NCBI GenBank assembly: GCA_011033025.1
Contig: WFMF01000535.1
Location: forward strand, 1-64,000
Direction of reading: 5' to 3'
From: Beroe forskalii
Lineage: Eukaryota; Ctenophora; Nuda; Beroida; Beroidae
Length of the DNA: 64,000 nucleotides
A program made the position numbers and the translations under genes. Positions 34,561 through 44,393 of this stretch are shown in pieces (the stretch's first letter is position 1; each line of letters begins with the position of its first letter). Below the pieces are notes generated by a model. That model was not told where the DNA came from and did no database searches. It worked only from the letters and a program-made list of their open reading frames with translations.

Positions 34561-35273
34561 TAAACACCCCTTTTATTCGTGTATTTCAACTCTGGAATCA
34601 ACAGATTTCAAATCATTGATAATTCTTAATATTGGTATAACGCGTATGTGTGCACATGGATCGATCGAAAGAGCACTTACACTTTTAAAGGAGGTAGTAG
34701 GGATTAACACAGCCGTTGGTCCACCCGAGAGCCACTGGATTGGTTCGTCCAATCTATAATACTGTTTCTGTTCCGCGTAGTGTATCCTGTCACTGGGGGC
34801 TGATCGGGAAAGTGTCTGAGGAAGCTCCCAAGCTGTATTTTGAAGGAGTCCAGGTCGTGTATGATGTTAACAGTTCTGGGTAGTTTATTCCATAGTTTTG
34901 CAGCGTGTACAGCAAATGAACTGTCAACAAGGGTCTGGGCAGCTATTGTTGCAGTCTTGTGGAGAAATGGGATCTTGACTTTAATACCAAGTCTATTCTC
35001 GTAGAGCGCGCAAATAACAGCGCGCGCGCAAAGGTGTAAATTTGCTTTTCATTGAAATTTGCGTATTTTTTTCGACGAATCTTTCGATCGATCCATGTGC
35101 ATTGTACACACATACGGGTAACAGCTAGGATTATCGATAAGGTTAGATCATTTGAATTTTGTAACAAATACTATATTATCAGAATGGCAGGCTTGGAAGA
35201 CTCGCATGTTGACGTCGCCCATGATCTGTGATCCCGGCTAAACAGACTCTAAGGTAAGGTTATCTGGTTATCT

Positions 35274-35510
35274 GCTAACTCACCAGGCCACCCCCTTCCC
35301 TGGTATGTTGTTCCCTATAGCTGTTCTTTGTAACCCTAAGCAAAAGGGGTAATATTATAAGCAAAAGAAGTAATATCATAATCAAAACGAACATAAAACA
35401 TAAGAAAATGATTGAAATCCCGGTAAGAATTGCTACGGCGGTGTTAGATGTTACAAAGAACAGCTATAGGGGAACAACATACCAGGGAAGGGGTGGCATG
35501 GTGAGTTAGC
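35274..35510. mobile_element. Short inverted-repeat element (MITE-like), copy 1
   Basis: A ~60-bp terminal inverted repeat begins GCTAACTCACCA and contains CCTGGTATGTTGTTCCC; the right end is its complement, TGGTGAGTTAGC. The ~237-bp element has no coding capacity. It is also present in copy 2 (51416-51650), so it predates the duplication. Confidence 0.75.
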
Positions 35511-35569
35511 GGGTGGGTGACATCTCATCTCAGGTCATTTCATCTCAGGACACTTCATCTTCCTGTCCT

Positions 35570-35616
35570 GACCCTAACCATAACCGGAACTCTAACTCTA
35601 ACCCAAACCCTAACCC
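35570..35616 (-). repeat. Interstitial telomere-like repeats, copy 1
   Basis: Degenerate CCCTAA repeats (CCCTAACC, CTCTAACC, AACCCAAACCCTAACCC), complement of TTAGGG. Uninterrupted in copy 2 at 51709-51768; in copy 1 a LINE is inserted in it. Confidence 0.7.
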
Positions 35617-36887
35617 ATGATTGATTGAAAACCCTCCGTGGAGGGTTGCCGCTTTTATGGGCAGGGAATAATTAAATAAAATCAGTAACAATAATATAAA
35701 AAGGCCCTCAACAGGGCACTGCACACCAATTAAGAGATGAAATGTGATTTAAACTCTGCTAAAAACAATCGATAGAGTCTAAATGCTCGTGAGGACTACC
35801 AAGTCCTGTGTACTAACATGTAGAAACTAGCAAATCATCATGATTCACGCTCAACCACACTAAAAATCATAATATTACAGTGACTGTCTCCTCCTGAATA
35901 TCACATCAATCATAAGTGACTATGTAGCGCTCCTTGGAACACTACACACTTTACCGTTCCTGATATAGTGTCTTTTCTCCTTTTCCTCCTCCGACAACCG
36001 CTTCACCTCCTTCACCAGCACCCTCCGCTGCTCCCTCTCCTCTGGCGACCTGTCAGGATTGACGTACACTTTCTTGTACTTCTCTAGCAAACAGAGCTTT
36101 CGGGACTTGAGGAGTAGCTGGTCAGCAACAGTTGATGATGCTGTGGTGACTTTAACGGGTCTCGTGACCCCACCCGGCTTCTTTTGTCCAACACGGCAGA
36201 CTTCAACGCGGGGTTTCTCTCCCATTGACTGGAACATCTCGTCAACCTTAGCATTCAGCTCCTCGTCGTTTTCTTCCTCTAGGCCGAAGATCATGACGTT
36301 CTTGGCGCGGTCCTCTCCTTGAACAACGTCCTGCACCACCTTCTTCAACACAGTCTGGTTGACAGGACTCTCCTTCACACTGCCTTGAACTGCTGCACTG
36401 TAGGATTTGATCTCCTCTTTCACTGTGCTAGATACTGACGTCTCAACAGCAGACCTGATACTGTCCATCTGCTGGTCTTTCACTGACAATAGTTCTGACT
36501 GAAGCTTAATGATAGTCTTCTGGGCATCGATCAGCTCCGCTCCAACACTGTGAGACGTGTTCTTGTAGTCCGTCATGTGCCGCACAAGACTGTTGATTAA
36601 GAAGACTGATTCACGCAACAACACTGCAGTTTCGTCCTGCCTCGCATTCAATATGATAGCCGTAGTCAGTTGTCCTGTGCTGGTAATCCCAAGGCCGTTG
36701 AAGGCTTTATCAAGGAATGAAACACAATTATTCTTTACCAATTTCTGCATTTCTTGGTGCTGGGCATCTTTTGTACTTGTACACATAACCACACAGTAGC
36801 GGTGTAAATCTTGCTATATCAAACGTGCTGATAAGCGTACTGATAAGAGAGCACTAATAAGCAACGAATGAAAAAGTGATATACTGC
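35617..36887 (-). mobile_element. ORF1-only LINE-derived element
   Basis: A 1271-bp insertion absent from copy 2, placed exactly inside the telomere-like tract. In minus orientation it has a 5' leader, one intact ORF1 (35920-36792) and a ~300-bp 3' end with a CCCTCC-stem hairpin and a TCAATCAATCAT tail. No endonuclease or reverse transcriptase frame is present, so it must be mobilised in trans if mobile at all, like HAL1-type half-LINEs of mammals. Confidence 0.75.
35920..36792 (-). CDS. LINE ORF1-like RNA-binding protein, 290 aa, intact
   Basis: The protein starts MVMCTSTKDAQH and is uninterrupted to the stop. Residues ~80-130 form a predicted coiled coil (IDAQKTIIKLQSELLSVKDQ); ~165-210 resemble the RRM-like core of L1-clade or CR1-type ORF1 proteins (NVMIFGLEEENDEELNAKVD, GEKPRVEVCRVGQKKPG); the C-terminal part has KVYVNPDRSPEEREQRRVLV, a conserved signature of these ORF1 proteins. 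ORF1 proteins trimerise and bind LINE RNA. There is no linked ORF2. Intactness points to a recent insertion. Family name is by recall of the motif pattern, not by search. Confidence 0.8.
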   Translation of the reverse strand: MVMCTSTKDAQHQEMQKLVKNNCVSFLDKAFNGLGITSTGQLTTAIILNARQDETAVLLRESVFLINSLVRHMTDYKNTSHSVGAELIDAQKTIIKLQSELLSVKDQQMDSIRSAVETSVSSTVKEEIKSYSAAVQGSVKESPVNQTVLKKVVQDVVQGEDRAKNVMIFGLEEENDEELNAKVDEMFQSMGEKPRVEVCRVGQKKPGGVTRPVKVTTASSTVADQLLLKSRKLCLLEKYKKVYVNPDRSPEEREQRRVLVKEVKRLSEEEKEKRHYIRNGKVCSVPRSAT

Positions 36888-37287
36888 AGACCCTAACTTT
36901 TGCGTAGAGTTGAAATATTGCGAGATGAAGTGTCGTGAGATGAAATTTCCGTTCCCCACACGGACAGTCTTTACCAGTGACAACTTATCCTAAATATCCA
37001 GTCATGCAGTACCACAGAGGCTGAAGATTAAGGGTCGTTTTGGGAAGTTCTGGGCCCCAATATGGCCCAAGAAGGCCGAAAAATAAAATTGATCAAATTT
37101 GATTTCTATCGACTGGAAAGTAATTCTAATAGACATCCTAGGAAACATTCTGCGTGGTTTTTGCGTGAACTTGAAGTGTATCACTATCAGTATGCTAGTT
37201 ACGTTACGACTCTGCCTGATGTGTACTTGTGGAGTAGGCTAATCCAGTAATTGCTTGTACTCCAGTAATTGCTTGTACTCCTCATTG
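36888..37287. other. Intergenic sequence shared by both copies
   Basis: Matches 51768-52150. It contains a 62-codon plus-strand frame (37062-37250, begins MAQEGRKIKLIKFDF) that stays open in copy 2 despite a 6-bp in-frame difference. No family is recognised. Confidence 0.35.
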
Positions 37288-38038
37288 TATGATTCAGGCT
37301 AGTTGGCGACTACTTGCTTACACTTCAGCTCTAGGTATATTGACGGCTACTTGAATACCCATCTTCTCTGGTATAGGTTGGTTGAATGTCTCACCCTATT
37401 TTTACTAATAGCACGTTACGGTTTTTTATATATATTTTTTTCTTCAATTTCTAATTGTGGACTCACAAGTTACATTTAGTTCATATACTGTTTTTTTTAT
37501 GCTCTCTTTCTCCTTAAAAAACTGATTCAAAGGCTTTTCATAATTCTTCCTCTAACCACATATCAGGAATTCTAATTTCATCTACCTACCTTCTTCACTT
37601 GTTTTCCCATTGATTTATAATTAGTTGTTTTTCATTAGTTCGTTGTACTGGCATCAGCTTAGTGCTTGGGGAGACAGACCGTCTATTTATACTTTTGTGG
37701 CTTACAACAATTATCTTATTCAATTTCCCTCTTACTCCAGCATTAATTACATTACCTTTATTATTAATTTATGCTATGATTTGCTTTCCATGAAGAATGC
37801 CTTTTATTACATTTAGCTGCGTCCCATGATTGTTTTTCTACTTCCCCCTATTTCCCTTCGCTTACACTTACTTCAAGTTTGCTTCTATTCTATTACAATT
37901 ACGTACTTAACACGTTCTTTATTTACTGTCTTGGTGAATGAGTACAAATTAAAGTAAGTGTTTTCACACATTAAATGGGATGTTTACTTAATCAGGGCGC
38001 TGGCAAGCGCACGCAGCCACGTTATGGGGTCTCCGGAC

Positions 38039-38165
38039 GAGGGCATCTGCCCGAAGGGCAGATGCCCTCGGCCCGAAGGGCCGAGGGCATCTCCGAACGA
38101 TCAGCACCATCGGCCCGAAGGGCCGAGGGCAGCAGTCCCGGCCCGAAGGGCCGGGATTGCTGGCC
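38039..38165. repeat. Cluster of GC-rich perfect hairpins with CCGAAGG apex
   Basis: A perfect 31-bp palindrome with a 14-bp stem and GAA loop occupies 38039-38069; GGCCCGAAGGGCC hairpins follow near 38069-38085 and 38119-38130, and TCCCGGCCCGAAGGGCCGGGA near 38134-38158. All share the CCGAAGG loop. Sequence is far more GC-rich than the surroundings. Confidence 0.85.
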
Positions 38166-38189
38166 AGACACAGTAAAGGGCCAGAAGTA

Positions 38190-39235
38190 CCAGCACGAAG
38201 TGCTGAAAGTCGTAGCGGGACCAATTTTCAAGTCTTGAAATATGAGTTTGCCAGCGCCCACTATATAAAAATACAGTGATTTGCGAAAATCGCGATTTTC
38301 GAGTCGCGTTTTAGACATGTTAACGAGCTCTGTTGGTCGTGAAAATTTGCACAGTTGTAGTCCTTGGTAAGATGAACAATCCCTGAAAATTTCATGAGAA
38401 TCGGCCGCACCGTTTTCCCACAATAAATTGTCAAAAAATCCCGTTTTGCCAATAATTAGTGTGATGGACGGTACGACTCCGACGACGACTACTACGACAA
38501 AACGGGAAAACACTTCAAGAAAGAACCATTAAAGATAGAACCGTAATCTAAACGGCATATGAAACTTTTAGAATGAGGTGCGTGCACTAGGACATGTTAA
38601 AAATATTTTCGCCAAATCCTTAATTGGATAATTGACCAATTAAAGTAATTATCGCGTATAACTCAGAAAGTTAAAATGATAGCGACTTAATTCCAACGGT
38701 ATCATGAACTGCAGCCAAAATAACGTTGTATGTGCATAATTTGCGTACCGGTTCTCAACCGCCTAATGAGATAATTGACCAATTAAAGTAATTATCGCGT
38801 ATAACTCAAAAAGTAAAAATGATAGGGACTTAAATCAAACGGTATCATTAACTAGAGCCAAAACAGCGTTATATGCGTTTAATTTGCGTACCGGTTTTCA
38901 ACCGCCTAATTACATAATTGGCCAATTTAAGTAATTATCGTGTATAACTCGAAAAGTAAAAATGATAGTGACTTAATTCTAACGGCATCATTTACAAGAG
39001 CCAAAATTACGCTTTTTACGTTTATCTTGAGTGCCGGTTCTCAACCGCCTAATGAGATAATTGACCAATTAAAGTAATTATCGTGTATAACTCGAAAAGT
39101 AAAAATGATAGCGACTTAATTCCAACGGTATCATTAACAAGAGCCAAAATTACGTTTCATACATTAAGTTGAGTACAGGTTGTCAACCGCTTAATTGAAT
39201 AATTGACTGATTAAAGCAATTATCTCAACTTGTAC
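38190..39235 (-). repeat. R1 element, reverse orientation, with ~142-bp internal repeats
   Basis: Reverse complement of the R1 block at 19085-19690, sharing GTTTTAGACATGTTAACGAG and AGTGCTGAAAGTCGTAGC. From 38620 to 39215 a ~142-bp unit containing GACCAATTAAAGTAATTATC and ACTCGAAAAGTAAAAATGAT repeats four times. Non-coding. Confidence 0.75.
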
Positions 39236-39271
39236 TGAATGTAGTGAGTTTTTTGCCAAAAAAAGAGTGAT

Positions 39272-39695
39272 ATGGATAGCCAAAAACAATTGAAAATTGT
39301 TTGGGTTTCGCAGCCACTACATTACCTAAAATTATACGATTAAAAGTATTGATATGAATTTTAATCGCAGCCCGGTCGTGGCGGTGCATTTTGGTTTCAA
39401 AGCTAATCGATTTAAAGATTCACGTTTTTCAAAGTTATTAAGGGGTAGAACGTCTAACACATTTCTGTGTTTAGGTACAGCTCGATCCTGACAAAGTCAA
39501 AGACGGATTAACACAATGAATTAATGCTGTTTTCCATTACTACAATGAAATTGTGGTAGTCTGCTGCCAGTACCACAGTGCACCGCCACGACCGGGCTGC
39601 GATTAAAATTCATATCAATATTTTTAATCGTATAATTTTTGGTATTGTAGTGGCTGCGAAACCCAAACAATTTTCAATTGTTTTTGGCTATCCAT
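39272..39695. mobile_element. 424-bp MITE with ~140-bp inverted ends
   Basis: Left end ATGGATAGCCAAAAACAATT and its complement at the right end; inversion continues through TTCGCAGCCACTAC, GATATGAATTTTAATCGCAG and CCGGTCGTGGCGGTGCA. No coding capacity. Confidence 0.85.
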
Positions 39696-40454
39696 TATAT
39701 GTTTATCTATTCTTTGATTTCCATTAACTCTTTTCATTGAACTGGGAGCTTTTTTATTAGTTTGGTTACGGTTCGGGGTACATATGGAATGGTTTCACCT
39801 TCTATATGTGCGGCCTCCGGGGTGTAGGTTTCTTGGGCTTGGAGGCCGAAAAATCGTGTGTGGTACACTTTGTGCTGCACAATCACCCTTGCCCAACTGA
39901 TGACCCATGTTAGCCCTAGAGCACTAACGTTCACTTTCAGGCCTTAAATTATTATTAAAAATCATAGAATCCTTTTAAGCATGAATTACTGGAATGATAT
40001 TACATAAATACATATGATTTAACCTTGCATGGTTACACGTATAATCGTTCATTTTATATTGCTTTTTGTAACCCTGAGATATGGACTGATCGGACTACAG
40101 CACTTCTGTACTGTAGTTCATAGATTAAAATACTCTCCTCGTTACTCCTTTACCTCGCAACCACCCCTCATCGTGCGTTCCACCCTGTGTAAGAGTGCGT
40201 ACTGTGTTCCATTCCACGCATTCTTGTGATTTTCTGGGGGTGGGGGAGGCCCCCTATCCCACCTACCCCCGGCCCTGTAATAGAGTTGTAGTATGCGCGG
40301 AATGCGCTCGGAAATGCATTTCAATCTACAAACCAGTATAACGGATTTTTATGATTTTATGTATCGCAGTGTATTTTTATAGCAATCATATAAGTCAAAG
40401 GAATGCTCATTTTTCCTTTAATCTTATTCTTAGCCTCATTTGTTAGGCGGTTGA

Positions 40455-40532
40455 TGACGTCATTATCTTAGCTTAGAGTGGTGAATTGATTACGTCATTA
40501 TCATAGCTTATACTGGTGAATTGATGACGTCA
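40455..40532. promoter_or_regulatory. CRE/ATF-type palindromes, copy 1
   Basis: TGACGTCA at 40455-40462 and 40525-40532 with a TTACGTCA variant between, in ~35-bp repeats that also share ATTATC and TTAGCTTA. TGACGTCA is the full CREB/ATF site. Position is ~1.1 kb upstream of the death-domain gene ATG. Regulatory role is inferred. Confidence 0.45.
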
Positions 40533-41509
40533 TAATCACAGTTCCTACTGGTGTGTTAATCACGCCGCCTGGGTCTCTTGGTGTGTGGAATGTAGTACAT
40601 TGCTATTGTTGCCCGATCTAATTACCGCACATAATAACAGTCTCCTGTTCCCGTGTGTGTTGGAACTCTGCCAAACTCTCCCCCTTTCTATGAGAACATA
40701 GCCCTTTCTTTTGTACATTTTCTGTTTCATTTTCCGAGATTTGTCATTGCTGATTGCCTATGAGTATGATTTGTGAACGCTGTGATTTTAAAACCCTATT
40801 TTATTAAGAGATTTGAGATGATTGCTTCATGCTCGCATAGCTTATCCCTGGTTTAAATTTAAAAGATCTCCTGTATAATGAGATACACTGCGTGTATAGC
40901 ATTACAATAGAAGGATTTAGGATTGGTTAGTAGGGGGCAGCCTCTCTCTCTACCAATACCAGCCTATTGTGGGGCAGTGGGTTGTGTTAGGAGCTCTAGG
41001 CGGGATTAGGTTCTGTTAAAGTGAGAATTAGGGCCGTATTTGAATATGTACAATTAAAGGGCTCGTGAGAATATCATATTTGTTGGTTGAACTAGTCGTT
41101 TTTCTGTTAAACTTTAGAACTCTCTCTGAATCAAATTTTGTGATTTATTAGGGTTCTTTTTCTTTGTCTTCTTAATTCGATCATTCAATCTTGCTTCATC
41201 ATTTTTCCCTCTTCAAGTTCATAGCTGCATAGAGTGTGCTTTAACTGCTTTATCTTGAGTCCTGGATCCCACCATTGGTGACTGATTCATGGGAATATTT
41301 TTACCGGTGTACCCCAGGCCTTCATTAGTTCATTAGTTGTGAAATGTCTGAATGCTGTAATTGAAGTATCTATTGCTCTACTGCTCATTTTAAAGCTTTC
41401 TGATCGCAGTAGGACAATGGTGCAGGCAAGATTGGGAACATGAATTGGACACTGAGTAACACTGATCCACACTGAGTAGTTACAAGGAGACAAGGGTTAG
41501 GGATTGAAC

Positions 41510-41612
41510 TGCACTGAACAGTGAGCACTGAACACTGGGCACTGAACAGTGAGCACTGAACACTGGGCACTGAACACTGGGCACTGAACAGTGAGCACTG
41601 AACAGTGAGTTG
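41510..41612 (+). repeat. GCACTGAACAGTGAGCACTG minisatellite before the ATG, copy 1
   Basis: About five ~20-27-bp units of GGGCACTGAACAGTGAGCAC type end three bases before the ATG at 41615. Copy 2 has fewer units at 55300-55348. Likely 5' UTR of the death-domain gene. Confidence 0.75.
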
Positions 41613-41614
41613 AA

Positions 41615-41972
41615 ATGAGTGAACTGAAGAGTTCCGGATCTCGGGATGATATCAACAATCTCCTCAACCAGATAAGAGGTAGGAGCACTTCTGTTGTCAT
41701 GGTAACAGTGTAACCTTGGTGATATGTGGTGATCTGTTATTATGGATACTATAAGGTGAAGTCTATGGATACTATTTGGATGAAGTCTGTGAGTTAAATA
41801 CACCTTCCCTGTTCACACATGTCACCATTCTCTTTCCTAAAGCACACCTTTCAGACATAGCAGATGAGAACAGGAAGACGTTGGATAACATCAAAGCAAT
41901 TAAGTTGCGGAACGACGAACTGGCGGCCATTTCAAAGGAGCTGCCGCCTCCAGACACTTCTTCACCGGAAAT
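41615..41972 (+). pseudogene. Exons 1-2 of the death-domain gene, duplicated fragment
   Basis: Exons 41615-41678 and 41855-41972, near-identical to 55353-55416 and 55598-55715, with intact donors and acceptors (MSELKSSGSRDDINNLLNQI; ENRKTLDNIKAIKLRNDEL). Exon 3 and the rest are absent because the next sequence is EDRF1 copy 2. It could still be transcribed and spliced onward to the downstream gene copy. Confidence 0.75.
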
Positions 41973-42037
41973 GTGAGAAACTTTGTGTCTTATCTAAACT
42001 GATAAACTGCTAAAAACGATAACCTACAGCTTGATAA

Positions 42038-42108
42038 ACGATTATTGTGATGCGCTTATCAGTTGTTGCAGAGAGATAAAAACGCAACGAAATGCAAATT
42101 ACACATAA
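42038..42108 (-). mobile_element. Inverted LINE 5'-end fragment at the duplication junction
   Basis: Reverse complement of the leader of the copy-2 LINE (52420-52490): GTTTTTATCTCTCTG and ACTGATAAGCGCAT are shared. It occupies exactly the ~70 bp between the end of copy 1 and the start of copy 2. Confidence 0.65.
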
Positions 42109-42192
42109 ACATAACACCCGAGCTGTTATGCTGGTGCTTAGTTATATCATTCCTTGACTCAACAACCGAAAGTGAACCTCCTCCTCCCTCAG

Positions 42193-42253
42193 GACATCGA
42201 CCACCCTCCACTCTAGATAACATCCTACTCTCCCTTCCGCTTTAACCTGCCAG
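42193..42253 (+). pseudogene. EDRF1: EDRF1 exon 12, copy 2 (frameshifted)
   Basis: CCACCCTCCACTC replaces CCACCCTCTCCACTC of copy 1, a loss of 2 bp that brings TAG-ATAA into frame. The exon end is also altered (TTTAACCTGCCAG instead of CACCAACTGTACCAG). Acceptor CTCCCTCAG and donor CAG-GTTACC remain. Confidence 0.7.
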
Positions 42254-42712
42254 GTTACCTAGCAACTGTACCAGGTTGCCTAGCAACTGTACCAGGTTAC
42301 CTAGCAACTGTACCAGGTTACCTGGCAACTGTACCAGGTTACCTAGCAACTGTACCAGGTTACCTAGCAACTGTACCAGGTTACCTAGCAACTGTACCAG
42401 GTTGCCTAGCAACAGTACCAGGTTACCTAGCAACTGTACCAGGTTACCTAGCAACTGTACCAGGTTACCTGGCAACTGTACCAGGTTACCTAGCAACTGT
42501 ACCAGGTTACCTAGCAACTGTACCAGGTTACCTAGCAACTGTACCAGGTTACCTAGCAACTGTACCAGGTTACCTAGCAACTGTACCAGGTTGCCTAGCA
42601 ACAGTACCAGGTTACCTAGCAACTGTACCAGGTTGCCTAGCAACTGTACCAGGTTACCTAGCAACTGTACCAGGTTACCTGGCAACTGTACCAGGTTTCC
42701 TGGCAACGGTTG
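42251..42712 (+). repeat. 21-bp exon 12 donor array, copy 2
   Basis: About 22 units of CAG-GTTACCTAGCAACTGTAC. Same unit as in copy 1, fewer copies. Confidence 0.92.
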
Positions 42713-42715
42713 TCG

Positions 42716-43463
42716 GTTACCGTTGAAATTAAGTCGCTATCATTTTTACTTTCTGAGTTACAAGCGATAATTACTTTATTTGGTCAATTATCCAATTAAG
42801 GATTTGGCGAAAATATTTTTAACATGCCCTTGTGCACGCACCTCATTCTAGAGTTTCATATGCCGTTTAGATTACGGTTCTATCTTTTATGGTTCTCCCG
42901 TGAAGTGTTTTACCGTTTTGTGGTGGGAGGAGGAGGAGTCGTACCGTCCATAACACTAATTTTTGGCAAAACGGGATTTTTTTGATAATTCATTGTGAAA
43001 AAACGGTGGGACCGATTTTCATGAAATTTTCAGGGATTATTCTTTATACTATGGACTACAACTGTGCAAATTTTCATGTCCAACAGAGCTCGTTAACATG
43101 TCTTAAACACGACTCGAAAATCGCGATTTTCGCAAATCACTGTATTTTTATATAGTGGGCGCTGGCAAACTCATTTTTCAAAACATGAAAATTCGTTCTG
43201 CTACGACTTTCAGCACTTCGTGCTGGTACTCCTGGCTCTTTTACTGTGTCTGGGGGGCCACGCCCTTTTTTTCGTCAAAATTAAAGTTTCGAATTTTTTC
43301 AAAATTCCTTCGCCATCGAGTTCCTTATGATGAATAAAAATTTTGAGAATTTTGTCCGCAATATTGGGTCACCCTGAGGGGCGTGGGAGGCCACGCCCTT
43401 TCTTTCGCAAAAATTAAAATTTCGAATTTTTTAAAAATTCTTTCGCCATTGTGTTGCCTATAA
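42716..43463 (+). repeat. R1 element, shortened, copy 2
   Basis: Matches 19195-20060 with internal deletions; contains TTGGCAAAACGGGATTTTTT and the GGGGCGTGGGAGGCCACGCC segment. Non-coding. Confidence 0.75.
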
Positions 43464-43740
43464 TGTCAGTGATGTGTCAGACTTGTGTCAGTGATGTGTC
43501 AGACTTGTGTCAGTGATGTGTCAGACTTGTGTCAGTGATGTGTCAGTGATGTGTCAGACTTGTGTCAGTGATGTGTCAGACTTGTGTCAGTGATGTGTCA
43601 GACTTGTGTCAGTGATGTGTCAGACTTGTGTCAGTGATGTGTCAGACTTGTGTCAGTGATGTGTCAGACTTGTGTCAGTGATGTGTCAGACTTGTGTCAG
43701 TGATGTGTCAGACTTGTGTCAGTGATGTGTCAGACTTGTG
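43464..43740 (+). repeat. TGTGTCAGACTTGTGTCAGTGA minisatellite, copy 2
   Basis: About 16 units of 17-18 bp, uninterrupted; empty site for the LINE end found in copy 1. Confidence 0.92.
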
Positions 43741-44393
43741 CTCGGAGCAAAAATGGCGTCCAAAAATCGAAATTTTTCCTGATGGAGATAGAGCTTAGCT
43801 TTTGGTTGCATTCGATTCGTCTCGACGAGCTGATCATTTTAGTGTATTTGTTAAAATCGGATGAAAAATGGCCAAGTTATGCCCATGCGAAGCGCGCGTG
43901 CCAAAGTGGCAGTTGGCCTATTTTCGGCCTTAAGATGGCCATTTTGGCCACATTTTTGGAGATATGAGCTTCAAACTTGCTTTGCCCATCATTTAGGTCA
44001 AAATTGATGGGCAAACCAATTTTTAAGTGAATTGGACCTTATTTGGCCATTTTAGCCCATAAAAACCTTCAAAAATCCACTTAATCGCTTATATCTCAGT
44101 TTGCGCTTTTGCCCAAATGGACTTTACTCTTTTCGCTACTCCTCCGCCATTTTTCAATGTTTCTGCATGAAATTTTCAAAATCGCTTTGAAAGTAGAAAC
44201 GGTATTCTAACTCAAATTGCTGTTTTTGTGTATTTCAATGGTGCAGAGATTGGGGATTCAATCTGCCCTCTCATTACCTCATAACGTATACCTGTTGATG
44301 TGATGATCGATTTGGATAATAATGATATTGTCGGTTCATCTGAAACCTTTGTATTGTAAGTTTGTAAACCGTATTATTTTCCTATTCCCTCAG

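Larger units (their letters stand above)
33666..35273. other. EDRF1 3' region and intergenic sequence, copy 1
   Basis: Includes the decayed remainder of exon 19 to ~33800, a 3' UTR with AATAAA at 34111-34116, and two tRNA-like segments. Beyond these I see no gene; short frames on the minus strand (34135-34383, 34943-35167) are not conserved intact in copy 2. Confidence 0.5.
37288..40127. mobile_element. 2.8-kb composite insertion present only in copy 1
   Basis: Copy 2 runs straight from GTACTCCTCATTGTA to TACTCTCCTCGTTACTCC at ~52152. Copy 1 has 2.8 kb between the same words. The insert contains AT-rich sequence (37290-37960), a GC-rich hairpin cluster, a reverse-complement R1 element, a 424-bp MITE, and non-coding sequence (39700-40127). 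It may be a nest of elements in copy 1 or a deletion in copy 2. No transposase frame is seen. Confidence 0.55.
40128..41614. other. Upstream region of the death-domain gene, copy 1
   Basis: Largely matches copy 2 (52152-52407 and 54244-55352) apart from the LINE inserted there. It carries CRE-like sites and, just before the ATG, a short minisatellite. No coding frame is convincing. Confidence 0.5.
18289..42037 (+). repeat. Large direct duplication, copy 1
   Basis: From CACCCGAGCTGTTATG in EDRF1 intron 11 through EDRF1 exons 12-19, the 3' flank, and the first two exons of the death-domain gene, ending near ACAGCTTGATAAA. The same order of sequences recurs at 42.11-55.77 kb, with single-base differences of a few percent in exons and many indels, array-length changes and transposon insertions. 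Copy 1 has extra insertions at 20996-21225, 22731-24353, 30394-32418, 35617-36887 and about 37288-40127. Confidence 0.93.

Noticed and set aside
43464..43740. CRISPR-like regular repeats
   Set aside because: Units are contiguous with no unique spacers; the setting is eukaryotic. Same reasoning applies to all arrays in the window.
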